Source: Bacteriovorax stolpii (lineage in GTDB: Bacteria; Bdellovibrionota; UBA1018). Taken from it: a DNA stretch of 51,235 bases. The notes under the pieces are model-generated. The model saw nothing but the letters and a program-made list of their open reading frames with translations. It was not told the DNA's origin and made no database searches. The translations under genes and the position numbers were made by a program. Every line of letters starts with the position of its first letter. Position 1 is the first letter of the stretch. The DNA is taken from the NCBI GenBank assembly GCA_945860415.1, contig CAMAQA010000010.1, positions 1-51,235 of the forward strand, read 5' to 3'. Positions 25,263-34,373 of the stretch are shown here, one piece after another.

Positions 25263-25670
25263 ATGCAGCAACTGACTTGGCTCATATCGGCTGAAGACGA
25301 GATCAAGCAGTCGGATCGCCTTTGTCCTGAATGTCCTCGCGCGTCCGCCCTCAGGTTGTCCAAACTGCTCCTGCAGCGCCTCGGCCCGCCGCTCGCGTTC
25401 GAACTTCTCGAGCTGCTCCCCGAGTCCGAGCGCCAACTGGTGGCTGCGGACTGTGCTGATCCGAGCATCGGGCTTCCGGACTTCATTTCCCACGCAGGGT
25501 TCGTTCTCGGGCTGCATGAGCCCGAGCTTGCGCCGACCCTGCACGAAGAGCGTCTGCGACGGATCGTGCTGGCCTTCTTCCATGGTGTTGTTTCCGCCCT
25601 GCCGGAATCTCTCGGGTATCGGGTGAAGGCGGCCTTGCCGGCGGAAATCCGGCATGCCACGGCGGCCTAA
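25263..25670 (+). CDS. Small helical protein, possibly DUF2267-like
   Basis: A 135-residue, mostly helical cytosolic protein. The pattern SKLLLQRLGPPLAFELLELLPESERQL followed by FVLGLHEPELAPTL and IVLAFFHGVVSALPESLGYRV is reminiscent of DUF2267 repeats (helical pairs ending in LP.E.R), but similarity is weak. It has two cysteines near the start (LCPEC). It lies 40 bases after lon on the same strand and overlaps the convergent endonuclease III gene end by four bases. Confidence 0.5.
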   Translation: MQQLTWLISAEDEIKQSDRLCPECPRASALRLSKLLLQRLGPPLAFELLELLPESERQLVAADCADPSIGLPDFISHAGFVLGLHEPELAPTLHEERLRRIVLAFFHGVVSALPESLGYRVKAALPAEIRHATAA

Positions 25671-26350
25671 TGCTGGCGCGAGACGCCGATCTTCGGGCAA
25701 AGCTCCTGAACGACGCAACGATCGCAGGCGGGCTTTCTGGCCTGGCATATCGCGCGGCCGTGATCGATGAGCAGGTGATTCGAGAGAGTCCATTCCTTCT
25801 CGTCGATGATGCCCATCATCTCGAATTCGACCTTCACCGGATCCTGATGCTTCGTGAACCCGAGCCGGCGCGTGAGCCGTCCCACATGGGTATCGACGAC
25901 GATGGCAGGCAGTCCGAAGATGGTTCCGCGAATGACGTTCGCAGTCTTGCGCCCCACGCCTCGGAGTGCGGTCAGCTGGTCGATCTCCTTCGGCACCTCG
26001 CCCCCGTGCTTCTCGACGAGAAGCTCGGAGGTCGTCTTCAATGCCACAGCCTTGTTCTTGTAGAAGCCGGTCGACTGGATCAGCTTCTCGAGCTCCGGAA
26101 GGGTGGCCTCCGACATGGCGCGGGCGTCTGGAAACTTGCGGAAGAGTTCCGGAGTGACCATGTTGACCCGCTCATCCGTGCACTGCGCGGACAGGATCGT
26201 CGCGATCAGCAGCTCAAACGCATTGCGATGGTTCAGGGCGCAGTGGGCATCGGGATACTCGCGCTTCAAACGCGCGATCACCTCGCGCATGCGTCGCCGA
26301 TCGGCCTCAAGCTTCTCGGCCTTCGAGAGTTTCACTTTCTTCTGAGCCAT
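25667..26350 (-). CDS. nth: Endonuclease III
   Basis: A 227-residue DNA glycosylase/AP lyase for oxidised pyrimidines. The helix-hairpin-helix LRGVGRKTANVI carries catalytic Lys135, and VVDTHVGRL carries Asp153. The [4Fe-4S] loop has perfect spacing C-x6-C-x2-C-x5-C (CQARKPACDRCVVQELC). The ATG at 26350 gives a basic N-terminal extension (MAQKKVKLSKAEK) and overlaps the end of the upstream polX gene by 19 bases, indicating a base-excision-repair operon. Confidence 0.95.
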   Translation of the reverse strand: MAQKKVKLSKAEKLEADRRRMREVIARLKREYPDAHCALNHRNAFELLIATILSAQCTDERVNMVTPELFRKFPDARAMSEATLPELEKLIQSTGFYKNKAVALKTTSELLVEKHGGEVPKEIDQLTALRGVGRKTANVIRGTIFGLPAIVVDTHVGRLTRRLGFTKHQDPVKVEFEMMGIIDEKEWTLSNHLLIDHGRAICQARKPACDRCVVQELCPKIGVSRQH

Positions 26351-28008
26351 GACTCCACCTGTTCGGTCGTCCAGCTGTTCACGACGACAGACCCTGGAAG
26401 TAGAGCCTTCTGGGCCATCCACGCGCCGTAGATCGTGTCCTCAAACCCGGCCACTTCGTGCGCATCCGGATTCACCGACACCTTGGTGCCGGCGGCACGA
26501 AGCTGCGGGCCGAAGCGCCAGTCGATGTCGAGCCGCTGGGGGTGCGCATTGATCTCGATCGCCACGTCGTATTTTGCGGCTTCACGGATCACTCTCTCCA
26601 TGTCGAGATCGTAGCCCTTTCGGCCCAGCAGCAGCCTTCCGGTCAGGTGGCCAATGAAGCGGGTGCGCGGATTCCGGATCGCCTGGATCATGCGCTCGGT
26701 CATCGTGTCGCGGTCCATCTGGAAGCGCGAATGGATCGAGGCAATGACGAAATCGAATCTTCTGAGGACGCTCTCAGAATAATCGAGCGATCCATCGGCG
26801 AGGATGTCGCTTTCGATTCCCCAGAAGATGCGGATGTCGGGATACTTCTCCTGCACCTTGCGGAGCTCTTTTTCCTGCTCCTTCAGCGCGTCTTCCTTCA
26901 GGCCCTGGGCATAGAAGGCCGACTGACTGTGGTCCGAAACGCCGAGATAGCGATAGCCTCGGTCACGAGCGGCGACGACCATCTCTTCGAGAGTGTTGGC
27001 GCCATCGGAGCGAGTGGTATGCAGGTGGAAGACGCCTTGGATCTGCTGGGGCAGCAGAACTTCCGCGAGAGCGCCCGTGCGTGCGAGCCTCACCTCTTCG
27101 CCGGTTTCGCGCATCAACGGCTCGATGTAGGGAAGCCGCAGAGAGCGATAAAATTCCACTTCCGTATCCGCGACGGAAGATTCCGGATTACCCAGAGCGC
27201 TCCAATGCTCTGGAGACGCCGTCGTCCGGGCGAGCTCGAATCCCCACGATTCTGGCGAGCTGAAGCTCATCGTGATCGCGACTGCGGGTGCCGCTCCCGT
27301 CCACTCGCTCTTGGCATCGACGAGCGCCTCGGACGCACGCTTCAGGATCTTGCTCGACGGAGTCCGGTCCGACTGAATCTCTGAACGAGGAGCCTCAACC
27401 AGCAGATCGATGGACTCAATGACTTCGCGACGACGACGAATGGCGCCGGTGAGTTCGACTCGAGACTTCAATTTCTTGGACATCGCCGTGGACAGCGCCT
27501 CCGAATACGGAAGCACCTGGTCGAGCCGCGCCTGCCCGGCAGTGGACTGCAGGAACCGGATGCTCTCCAGGATCTTCTCCTGAAGCTTCGGTCCGAATCC
27601 CTTGATCTTGAGCAGGCGGTTTTCCTTGCACGCATATTCGAGTTCGCGAGCTGAACGGATCTCGAGCTCCTCGATCAGCTGGAGCGCCTTTTTCGGACCG
27701 AGCCCCGGAATTTGGGTCAGCTCAAGAAGCCCCTCGGGAAGCGACTCCTCGATCTCACGCTTGATCTTGGACTCACCCGTCAGCAGGAACTCCGTCAGGA
27801 CCTCGGCGATTCCCTTGCCGATGCCGTCGAGCTCCGTCAGCGTGCCCGCACTCGCGCGCTCCGCGAGATCTTCGCGTCCTGCAAGCAGGCCTGCCGCCTT
27901 TTCAAATGCTCGAACCTTGAAAACGTTCTCGCCCTTCAGCGACATCAGTCGGGCGACCTCTTCGAGCAGGGCGACCGCCTCGGCGGTCGTGGGGGTCTTT
28001 TTCACCAT
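26332..28008 (-). CDS. polX: PolX-family protein with PHP domain and degraded polymerase site
   Basis: A 558-residue protein in the bacterial PolX arrangement: N-terminal helix-hairpin-helix repeats (ELDGIGKGIAEVL, QIPGLGPKKALQL, IKGFGPKLQEKIL), a nucleotidyltransferase palm, and a C-terminal PHP domain with HLH at 328-330, SDHSQSAF, GIESDIL, SIHSRF and NPDAHEV. The PHP metal residues look intact, supporting 3'-5' exonuclease or phosphoesterase activity. The palm does not: ESIDLLVE keeps only the second of the usual two aspartates (Ser199, Asp201), and the third, in the VAITMS strand, is also missing. Co-directional with nth. A copy of the 34-bp repeat lies 16 bases before its start. Confidence 0.9.
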   Translation of the reverse strand: MVKKTPTTAEAVALLEEVARLMSLKGENVFKVRAFEKAAGLLAGREDLAERASAGTLTELDGIGKGIAEVLTEFLLTGESKIKREIEESLPEGLLELTQIPGLGPKKALQLIEELEIRSARELEYACKENRLLKIKGFGPKLQEKILESIRFLQSTAGQARLDQVLPYSEALSTAMSKKLKSRVELTGAIRRRREVIESIDLLVEAPRSEIQSDRTPSSKILKRASEALVDAKSEWTGAAPAVAITMSFSSPESWGFELARTTASPEHWSALGNPESSVADTEVEFYRSLRLPYIEPLMRETGEEVRLARTGALAEVLLPQQIQGVFHLHTTRSDGANTLEEMVVAARDRGYRYLGVSDHSQSAFYAQGLKEDALKEQEKELRKVQEKYPDIRIFWGIESDILADGSLDYSESVLRRFDFVIASIHSRFQMDRDTMTERMIQAIRNPRTRFIGHLTGRLLLGRKGYDLDMERVIREAAKYDVAIEINAHPQRLDIDWRFGPQLRAAGTKVSVNPDAHEVAGFEDTIYGAWMAQKALLPGSVVVNSWTTEQVESWLRRK

Positions 28009-28024
28009 GCGCCCACCCTATCAT

Positions 28025-28058
28025 GGTCGGGCCCACCTTTTGGTTCAGAGCTGCGTCA
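28025..28058 (-). repeat. 34-bp dispersed element, copy A, upstream of polX
   Basis: On the minus strand this reads TGACGC, four variable bases (AGCT), CTGAACCAAAAG, then GTGGGCCCGACC. It ends 16 bases before the polX ATG and is in the same orientation relative to that gene as the other intergenic copies. It also falls in front of the divergent gene at 28095, but in the opposite orientation to it. Confidence 0.88.
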
Positions 28059-28094
28059 ATTTTCCTCGTTCTCCGAACGGTGTACTCTGAACTC

Positions 28095-28586
28095 ATGAAG
28101 CAGTTCCTCTTGAATTTCTTCGGGCTCCTCCTCCTGAATGTCCTTCCGGCGATGGCCTGCCAGTCCGATCCTCCGGTCGCCCGGCTCGAGGATGGAGTGC
28201 GCATCGAGGCTCGCGCCCAGACCGGAGTACGGATCGAGGGTAGAAAATCCACACCCAGATTCATCTCGGCAAAACCTCCCGCAGGCAGTCCGGACATTCC
28301 CCTGAAAATCCAGACGACGGTCACCCAGATCCGCGATGTGCGACCGATCTGGAAGCGGGCTGCTGGAGGGTCGCCCGACTACCGCGATGTGGTCGTTCCA
28401 CGACAAATCGAGATTCGTCCCGAACAAGTCCTCGAGCAGGACCTGCGGTATGAAGCCACCCTCGAAGAGGACGGAGCGACTTCGCGGGTGGAGCTGCTAT
28501 TTCGTGGGGGAATGGTCAAGTCGCGGGGTTGCGGGGGCGGCGAGGCGGCAGTTACCCCCCTGAAACCGTCGCGCGGCGCGCGCTGA
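28095..28586 (+). CDS. Exported hypothetical protein
   Basis: A 163-residue protein starting at the ATG at 28095, with an N-terminal signal sequence (FLLNFFGLLLLNVLPAMA) and Cys22 right after it, which loosely resembles a lipoprotein cleavage site. The mature part is rich in beta-prone stretches (VRIEARAQTGVRIEGRK, VVVPRQIEIRPEQ, ATLEEDGATSRVELLFRGG). No family recognised. The C-terminus contains CGGGEAA. It starts 37 bases after copy A of the dispersed repeat. Confidence 0.62.
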   Translation: MKQFLLNFFGLLLLNVLPAMACQSDPPVARLEDGVRIEARAQTGVRIEGRKSTPRFISAKPPAGSPDIPLKIQTTVTQIRDVRPIWKRAAGGSPDYRDVVVPRQIEIRPEQVLEQDLRYEATLEEDGATSRVELLFRGGMVKSRGCGGGEAAVTPLKPSRGAR

Positions 28587-28610
28587 CAGCTTTCGCCCCC
28601 GGCTGTCAGC
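28582..28610. repeat. Perfect 9-bp inverted repeat after the exported protein gene
   Basis: GCTGACAGC at 28582-28590 and GCTGTCAGC at 28602-28610 form a 9-bp stem around an 11-base loop. The left arm overlaps the stop codon of the upstream gene. No U-run follows, so it may be an inefficient terminator, an mRNA stabiliser or an operator for the gene at 28679. Confidence 0.5.
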
Positions 28611-28678
28611 TCCAGTCCATGCTCCCGGGCCGAATCCGAGGTACTTCCGCCTCAACACAAATTGAAAGGAAGTATCCC

Positions 28679-29584
28679 ATGAAGTTCACGAACGCATTTT
28701 CCGCAGCTCTCGCGCTTGCTCTCTCCGGACCGGCCCTGGCCACTCCGGCCCTCGCCGAAACCCCGGCTACTCCGACCATCGACTTCGCGAAGGTCAACAC
28801 GCAGATCCAGTCGATCATCGACCAGACCTTCCAGGCCGACGATGTCCTCGAGTCCATCTCCTTCAAGGTCAATCCAAAGACCGCGGACATTGAAAAGCTG
28901 AAGTTCGATACGGTGCTGAGCGCATCGGCCAAGACTTCTCTCTGGGCAGCGAATGAAGCCACTACGGTGAAATTTTCGTTGAAATCCAAGGCTGGCGCCC
29001 CGCTGAAGAGCGGCAAGGTTCCGGTCGCCGTCCAGGCTCAGGCGGGATTCCAGACGCAGGTGATGAAGCTCGTGCAGTTCCTGGCCCGCAAGGCCGGAAC
29101 AAGCGTTCAGCAGCCCTCAGACCCCGCCGATCTTCCGGCTTACCAGAAGCTGATGTCCGTGCTGGGACAGCTCGAAAAGGCTGGATCACTCAGCGATGTC
29201 TACCCGGCACTCGTCGAACTCAAGCAGGCCCTGCTCGATCGTAATGACGACTCCGACCGCAAGGTCATCGAGAAGATCGAAGTCTCTTCGGAAGTCGTCG
29301 ACGGAAAGACCCGCTCGATCGCCATCCGCTACCGCGATACGGTCGAGTTCTTCGGACTGCAGTTCAAGAACATCGGCGTGAAGCTCGATGACTCCACCCT
29401 CTTCGGCGGCCTGACCGTCAGCGGAAAATTTGAGGCAGCACAGGTCGAAAGCTTCCGCAACGAAGCCCGCACGCAGCTCGTGAAAATTCAGGAGGGAGAG
29501 CCTGAGATGATCGAAACCCTCAAGGGTACGATCCAGGGCTGGGCCATGATGGCCAAGGACATGCTCCAGAATCTGGCCAACTGA
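28679..29584 (+). CDS. Exported hypothetical protein
   Basis: A 301-residue protein with a GAAAGGAAG ribosome site before the ATG at 28679 and a clear signal peptide (AFSAALALALSGPALATPALA). The mature protein alternates helical and beta segments (TIDFAKVNTQIQSIIDQTF, VEFFGLQFKNIGVKLDD) and ends in a long amphipathic helix (GTIQGWAMMAKDMLQNLAN). Length and pattern suggest a periplasmic or outer-membrane-associated protein, but I recognise no family. A terminator follows. Confidence 0.68.
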   Translation: MKFTNAFSAALALALSGPALATPALAETPATPTIDFAKVNTQIQSIIDQTFQADDVLESISFKVNPKTADIEKLKFDTVLSASAKTSLWAANEATTVKFSLKSKAGAPLKSGKVPVAVQAQAGFQTQVMKLVQFLARKAGTSVQQPSDPADLPAYQKLMSVLGQLEKAGSLSDVYPALVELKQALLDRNDDSDRKVIEKIEVSSEVVDGKTRSIAIRYRDTVEFFGLQFKNIGVKLDDSTLFGGLTVSGKFEAAQVESFRNEARTQLVKIQEGEPEMIETLKGTIQGWAMMAKDMLQNLAN

Positions 29585-29591
29585 TTCGCAC

Positions 29592-29651
29592 ACCAGTTGG
29601 ACTGGTCCCAGGCCCGCCCATCCCCCCGGATGGCGGGCCTGGTCTTTTTTT
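29592..29651 (+). terminator. Intrinsic terminator, preceded by a small hairpin
   Basis: The main stem runs 29608-29623 with 29628-29642 (CCAGGCCCGCC and its complement, one bulged C), followed by a run of seven T within 29644-29651. Just before it, ACCAGT at 29592-29597 pairs with ACTGGT at 29601-29606. It ends transcription of the gene stopping at 29584 and insulates it from the convergent ABC-F gene. Confidence 0.9.
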
Positions 29652-29662
29652 AAATTGGAAAC

Positions 29663-31501
29663 TTAGAGCGCCGCGATCTCCGCGAGCACTTTTTCGCGTT
29701 CATCGGCGGATTCCATCCACGTGGTCTCGCAGGCATCAACCTCCTGCTGGAGCTTTCCCATCTCAGCGATCAGGGTGATCGAGTTACCCTTTCCTGCCGT
29801 GAGCTCCTCATTGATTTCCGCGATGCGCACATGGTTCCTGGCCACCGTGTTCTCGCTTTGCGCGATCTTCTGCTCGAGCTGCCGAAGTCGACGATCCAGC
29901 GCCTTCTTCTCTTCCTTGTAGTTGGGCTTTTTGGCGGCGGCTTCACTGCCGCCAGCTGATACAGCACCTGTCTTCAAGTCTGGCGTTCCGGAACCAGCAC
30001 CGTCCGTCAGGGTCGAGTACCCACCATTCTCGACGCTCCAGACGTACTCATCGTAAGTTCCGGGATAAGTACTCGCGCGCCCCTGGTGCACTTCGAGGAT
30101 CTTCGTTCCGATTCGGCGGATGAACGAGCGATCGTGGCTGACGGCAATGATCGAACCTTCGTATTTTTCGAGCGCCTGTGCCAGAGACTCGACGGTGTCG
30201 AAATCGAGATGGTTGGTCGGTTCGTCGAGCAGCAGGCACGAAGCCTTCTGGAGGAGCACCTGACCGAGTGCCACACGCGACTTCTCGCCTCCAGAGAGCA
30301 CACGGATCGGCTTCTGTACGGCATCTCCGGCGAAAAGCAGCGTGCCTGCCAGATCGAGAATCTCCTGCGGCAGGACTGCCGGATGCGCCTTCTGCTGGAG
30401 CGCGCGCAGCACCGTGTGCTCCGGATTTAGCTCTTCAGCCACGTGCTGCGCGAAGAATGCAAACGTCGCCTCATAGCCATGCTCGATGGTGCCGCGAATC
30501 GGCTCGAGCCTTCCCGCGATGGTCTTCAGGAGCGTGCTCTTGCCTGCCCCATTGAATCCCACCACCGCCAGATGATCTCCGCCCATCAGGCGGAGATCGA
30601 GCCCTTCGAGCACCTTGCGTTCAGGATAACCCAGCTCCGCACTCTTTACCTCGAGCACGAGCTTTCCAGAGCGTGCAGGAGAAGGAATCCGAAAGCGGGC
30701 ACGCGTCGGCAGTGCCTTCACCTCGATCGTCTCCATGCGATCGAGCGACTTCAGTCTTGATTGGGCCTGCTTGGCTTTCGTCGCCTTGGCACCGAAGCGC
30801 GCGACGAAATCGAGCACTTCCTTCCGGCGCTGCTCGACCGACATGGCCCGGGCTTCGAGCTGCTGGCGAAGCATCTCCTTCTGCTCGAAGTAGTCATCGA
30901 TGTTGCCATTGTATTTGGTGATGGAACCGCCTTCGACTTCGACAATGTGGTCGGTGGTGCGCCTGAGAAACTCTCGGTCATGCGAGATCAGCAGGAACGC
31001 CCCGTCGAAGCCCTGGAGGAATTTTTCCAACACCAGCAGAGTCTCGAGATCGAGGTAGTTTGTCGGCTCATCGAGGAGCATCAGGTTCGGCTGCGCCCCC
31101 AGCATTTTCAGGAGCTTCGCACGCATGCGGTAGCCGCCACTGAAGGACTGGATCGGACGCTCGTAGTGCTCGTCCAAAAGACCGAGTCCGCGACCGAGGG
31201 TCTTCAACTCCCAGATCGGAAGCACTGCGGCCGAGGAAATGAACTCCTCGATCGTCTCGTCAGCACGCCAGGTGTCGTGCTGCGAGAGGTAGCCCAGGCG
31301 AAGTCCGCGCGAACGGATGATGTCACCGGAGTCGAGCTGTTCCTCGCCGATCAGCGCCTTGAAGAGCGTGGTTTTTCCTGCCCCGTTCGGACCGATGACT
31401 CCGACATGCTCGCCCTCGTTGATCGAAAACGAGGCCTCATCAAAGAGGACCTTGGAACCGTAGGCTTTTGAACCTTGCTGAAGCTGGATCAGGTTTTCCA
31501 T
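29663..31501 (-). CDS. ABC-F family ATPase (Uup/EttA-like, ribosome-associated)
   Basis: A 612-residue protein with two ABC ATPase domains and no membrane segments. Domain 1 has Walker A GPNGAGKT at 37-44, signature FSGGYRMR and LLDEPTNYLDLETL; domain 2 has GFNGAGKST, LSGGEKSRVALG and LLDEPTNHLDFDTV. The linker between them is charged (RRKEVLDFVARFGAKATKAKQ), the P-site tRNA interaction motif region of ABC-F proteins. A C-terminal coiled coil (KKALDRRLRQLEQKIAQSE) is as in Uup. It begins 13 bases inside the end of deaD, so it is coupled to that helicase. Role in translation or ribosome assembly is inferred. Confidence 0.9.
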   Translation of the reverse strand: MENLIQLQQGSKAYGSKVLFDEASFSINEGEHVGVIGPNGAGKTTLFKALIGEEQLDSGDIIRSRGLRLGYLSQHDTWRADETIEEFISSAAVLPIWELKTLGRGLGLLDEHYERPIQSFSGGYRMRAKLLKMLGAQPNLMLLDEPTNYLDLETLLVLEKFLQGFDGAFLLISHDREFLRRTTDHIVEVEGGSITKYNGNIDDYFEQKEMLRQQLEARAMSVEQRRKEVLDFVARFGAKATKAKQAQSRLKSLDRMETIEVKALPTRARFRIPSPARSGKLVLEVKSAELGYPERKVLEGLDLRLMGGDHLAVVGFNGAGKSTLLKTIAGRLEPIRGTIEHGYEATFAFFAQHVAEELNPEHTVLRALQQKAHPAVLPQEILDLAGTLLFAGDAVQKPIRVLSGGEKSRVALGQVLLQKASCLLLDEPTNHLDFDTVESLAQALEKYEGSIIAVSHDRSFIRRIGTKILEVHQGRASTYPGTYDEYVWSVENGGYSTLTDGAGSGTPDLKTGAVSAGGSEAAAKKPNYKEEKKALDRRLRQLEQKIAQSENTVARNHVRIAEINEELTAGKGNSITLIAEMGKLQQEVDACETTWMESADEREKVLAEIAAL

Positions 31502-33474
31502 CGCGGCTTGGCACTATGAGGCTTGCCGTACGGACGATCAAACTTCTTTTTCAGTCCCGGAAAGGCAGCCTTGGAGCCCGCCTCTCCGACCGGGGTGATT
31601 CCGGCGCCGCTCGAATGGCGATCGCCGAATCCGCCGCTCTTGCGGTCATCGCGGCGCTGCCACGGACGTGAACCGCCGAAGCCACCTTCCTTGCGATCGT
31701 CAAACCGACGCGGGCCGCCGAAGCCGCCCTTGCCGCCAAAACCGCCCTTGCTGAATCCACCGGGCTTTCGGTCACCGAAGCGGCCTTTTCCAAATCCGCC
31801 TTTGCCGGCGAAGCCGCCTTCCTTGCGATCATGAAATGGGCGCTTGCCGACGATGCCGGTTTGAGGAACCGCCTCAGGAGCAGCTGCTGAAGCAGCAGGC
31901 GCCTCTTCGCGGAACTCCACGACGGCGGGTTCGATCTGATCTTCGGTCTTCACCTGAAAGCGGCCATGGTCGTGGACGTAGCGTCCCTTCTTGCCGGCCG
32001 CCGCGCCCGGAACGAACACATTTCGCTCATCGCGCTCATTTCGGTCGCGACGACGTTCGCGATTCATTTCACGGCGATCTTCGAGCTCGCCCGAAAAATC
32101 CGGACGATCCGCCAGGCGCGTTTCACGCTCGACCTTCACCACGGGTTCGCCCTGCGGGCCGCGCAGATCGGCAAACAGGTCTGGATTCATGAGCGCAAGG
32201 AAGCGTGCTGCGATTTCGTCCGGCATCATGCTCGAGACGGCATCGCGCCACTCGTTGCCCATGACTTCGACGACCTTGCCCCAGTGGTCCTGCTCCTGGA
32301 AAGTCGAGAGCTGGCGCGTGACCTTGCGCATGGCGATTTCCTTCCGCGACGGAACGCGGCTTTCGATCATGCGCGAGCTGGTCAGTTTTTCAATGCGGCG
32401 GACGAGTCCCTTGTGGCTGCTCGTGACGAGGCTCATCGCCACGCCGGCCTTGCCGCTTCGGGCCGTGCGGCCGATGCGGTGGACGTACGAGTCGAGCTCA
32501 CGCGGCAGCGAGTAGTTGATGACGTGCGTGACGTCCTTCACATCGAGGCCGCGCGATGCGACGTCGGTGCAGAGGAGCATGCTCACGCGGCGTTCGCGGA
32601 ACGCCTTCATCGTGCGTTCGCGGGCATTCTGGTCCATGTCGCCATGAAGGCAGTCGACCTTGAATCCCTTCGAAGAAAGAAAATCGGCCACTTCGACGAG
32701 CAGCGCCTTGGTCTGGAAAAAGATCAGTCCGTAAAAATCATCTGCCGACTCGATGAGCTTGCAGAGGACTTCCGGCTTATTGGATTCCTGCGTCACGTAA
32801 TAGAGCTGCTCGACGTTTTCGGGCAGCATCTTGCCGCCGCGGTTCACCTGAACCTGCTGCGGATTTTCGAGGTACTCCGATGCCACGGAGCGGACACCCG
32901 GGCTCATGGTCGCGGAGAACAGCCAGGTATTGGCTTGTCCTTCCGGAATGGCGGCGAGGATGAATTCGAGGTCTTCCTTGAAGCCCATCGAGATCATCTC
33001 GTCGGCCTCGTCGAGGATGACGGTCTTTACATTTTCCAAAGAGAGCGTGCCGCGCTTGAGATGGTCCACGAGTCGACCGGGAGTTCCGACAACGACCTGT
33101 GCACCACGCTTGATGCCGCTGATCTGGTCGCCGAAGCTGGATCCACCGTAGACTGGAAGGGCGCGAACGCCTCCCATCTTCAGGTAGCGACCAACGAGTT
33201 CAATCTGCTGAGCGACCTGGATCGCGAGTTCGCGGGTCGGGCAGAGCACCAGGGCCTGGACGTTTTTCGTTTCGACATCGAGCCGCTCGAGAAGCGGAAT
33301 CGAAAAGGCGGCAGTCTTGCCAGTGCCCGTGGCGGCGAGCCCGATAAAGTCGGTGGGTTCGCCCAAAAGAACCGGAAGCGCGGCCACCTGAATGGCACTC
33401 GGCTTCTCAAAGCCCATTTCTGTGATGGCCTTGAGGATCGGCGCGCTGAGGTTCAGTTCATTAAAATTTTCCAT
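31489..33474 (-). CDS. deaD: DEAD-box RNA helicase, DeaD/CsdA type
   Basis: About 661 residues. The ATG at 33474 follows a CGGAGATTTC ribosome site. Motifs in order: Q motif FEKPSAIQVAALP, ATGTGKTAAFSIP, PTRELA, GTPGRLVDHL, DEADEMISMGF, SATMS, HGDMDQNARERTM, CTDVASRGLDV and HRIGRTARSG. A DeaD-like middle region is followed by a glycine/arginine-rich tail with repeated GGFG and DRK units (from about residue 560), an RNA-binding feature. It acts in ribosome assembly and mRNA unwinding, often in the cold. A divergent copy of the 34-bp element lies 62 bases upstream. Confidence 0.94.
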   Translation of the reverse strand: MENFNELNLSAPILKAITEMGFEKPSAIQVAALPVLLGEPTDFIGLAATGTGKTAAFSIPLLERLDVETKNVQALVLCPTRELAIQVAQQIELVGRYLKMGGVRALPVYGGSSFGDQISGIKRGAQVVVGTPGRLVDHLKRGTLSLENVKTVILDEADEMISMGFKEDLEFILAAIPEGQANTWLFSATMSPGVRSVASEYLENPQQVQVNRGGKMLPENVEQLYYVTQESNKPEVLCKLIESADDFYGLIFFQTKALLVEVADFLSSKGFKVDCLHGDMDQNARERTMKAFRERRVSMLLCTDVASRGLDVKDVTHVINYSLPRELDSYVHRIGRTARSGKAGVAMSLVTSSHKGLVRRIEKLTSSRMIESRVPSRKEIAMRKVTRQLSTFQEQDHWGKVVEVMGNEWRDAVSSMMPDEIAARFLALMNPDLFADLRGPQGEPVVKVERETRLADRPDFSGELEDRREMNRERRRDRNERDERNVFVPGAAAGKKGRYVHDHGRFQVKTEDQIEPAVVEFREEAPAASAAAPEAVPQTGIVGKRPFHDRKEGGFAGKGGFGKGRFGDRKPGGFSKGGFGGKGGFGGPRRFDDRKEGGFGGSRPWQRRDDRKSGGFGDRHSSGAGITPVGEAGSKAAFPGLKKKFDRPYGKPHSAKPRWKT

Positions 33475-33536
33475 GAAATCTCCGTTAAGTGGTGGCCCGA
33501 GATACCACACCGCGTCATGAAAAGACGCCTGAAAAT

Positions 33537-33571
33537 GGTCGGGGCCACCATTTGGTTTCGCAGTTGCGTCA
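33537..33571 (-). repeat. 34-bp dispersed element, copy B (divergent), upstream of deaD
   Basis: On the minus strand it reads TGACGC, AACTGCGAAACCAAATG, then GTGGCCCCGACC, with several substitutions and one extra base relative to the other copies. It ends 62 bases before the deaD ATG in the same orientation as the other intergenic copies. Between it and the start lies TGACGC again, followed after 13 bases by CGGGCCACC (33491-33517), perhaps a more decayed second copy. Confidence 0.7.
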
Positions 33572-33687
33572 TTTTGTGGGCAGCGCCGAACCCTCTGTTA
33601 ATTAAATTTTGCATTGATATCAACGACTTACATTGTACTAGACGCCGGAAAGGCCCCCCATTAAGACCTCACGACTCAGGAGACCCC

Positions 33688-34368
33688 ATGAAAAAGCCCC
33701 TCGGCGAGCCCGCCATCAGGTTCCTGCGAAGCCTCAAGCGTCACAACACCCGCGAGTGGTTCGACGCCCATCGCGACCAGTACGAGCAGGATCTCCGAAA
33801 TCCCGCCAAGCAGCTCGCCGAAGACCTTCGCCCTCTGCTCTCGGCCCGTTTCCCGTGGCTCGAGATCTCGGGCAAGTCGCTCTTTCGCATCAATCGCGAC
33901 ACGCGGTTTTCTGACGACAAGACTCCGTACAAGACCTGGATCGGCTACTGGTTTCACGATCGGCGCTTCGACAAGGACTGGGCTCCAGGCCTCTACCTTG
34001 GGTTGGACCCCACAGGTCTCGCTCTCGGCGGTGGGATCTGGCGCTTTCAGTCACTGCAGCGGGCGATCTTCCGCGAACGCATCACGCAGACTCCTTCCGA
34101 GATGAGCTTTTCGAACGCACTTTCTCCACTCGAGCGCGCAGGCTTCGAAATGAAGGGGCGCGAGCTCAAGAAGATTCCCCGGGGGTATGACCCGGATCAC
34201 TCGAATGCCGAGTATCTGCTCCACAACGGCCTTTATGCCGCAAAGGAGATCGATTTTCCGAAGAGCTTCGGCACGGAACGATTTGCCGTCGAGATCGCGA
34301 AGCTGCTGCTGCCCTGCAAGGACCTGCTCGACTGGATGGCAGCCCAGCTTCCGAAGAAGCCGGGATAA
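33688..34368 (+). CDS. DUF2461 family protein
   Basis: A 226-residue cytosolic protein that fits DUF2461 throughout: FLRSLKRHNTREWFDAHRDQY at the N-terminus, then SLFRINRDTRFSDDKTPYKT, GLYLGLDPTGLALGGGIWRF and LKKIPRGYDPDHSNAEYL. Function of the family is unknown. CAGGAGACCCC precedes the ATG. It is divergent from deaD across about 210 AT-rich bases that hold copy B and a TTGATA motif at 33614, but no convincing -10. Confidence 0.9.
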   Translation: MKKPLGEPAIRFLRSLKRHNTREWFDAHRDQYEQDLRNPAKQLAEDLRPLLSARFPWLEISGKSLFRINRDTRFSDDKTPYKTWIGYWFHDRRFDKDWAPGLYLGLDPTGLALGGGIWRFQSLQRAIFRERITQTPSEMSFSNALSPLERAGFEMKGRELKKIPRGYDPDHSNAEYLLHNGLYAAKEIDFPKSFGTERFAVEIAKLLLPCKDLLDWMAAQLPKKPG

Positions 34369-34373
34369 GTCAT

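Noticed and set aside
33614-33641. Sigma-70 promoter TTGATA...TACTAG for the DUF2461 gene
   Set aside because: The spacing is 16 bases but the -10 matches the consensus at only three positions.
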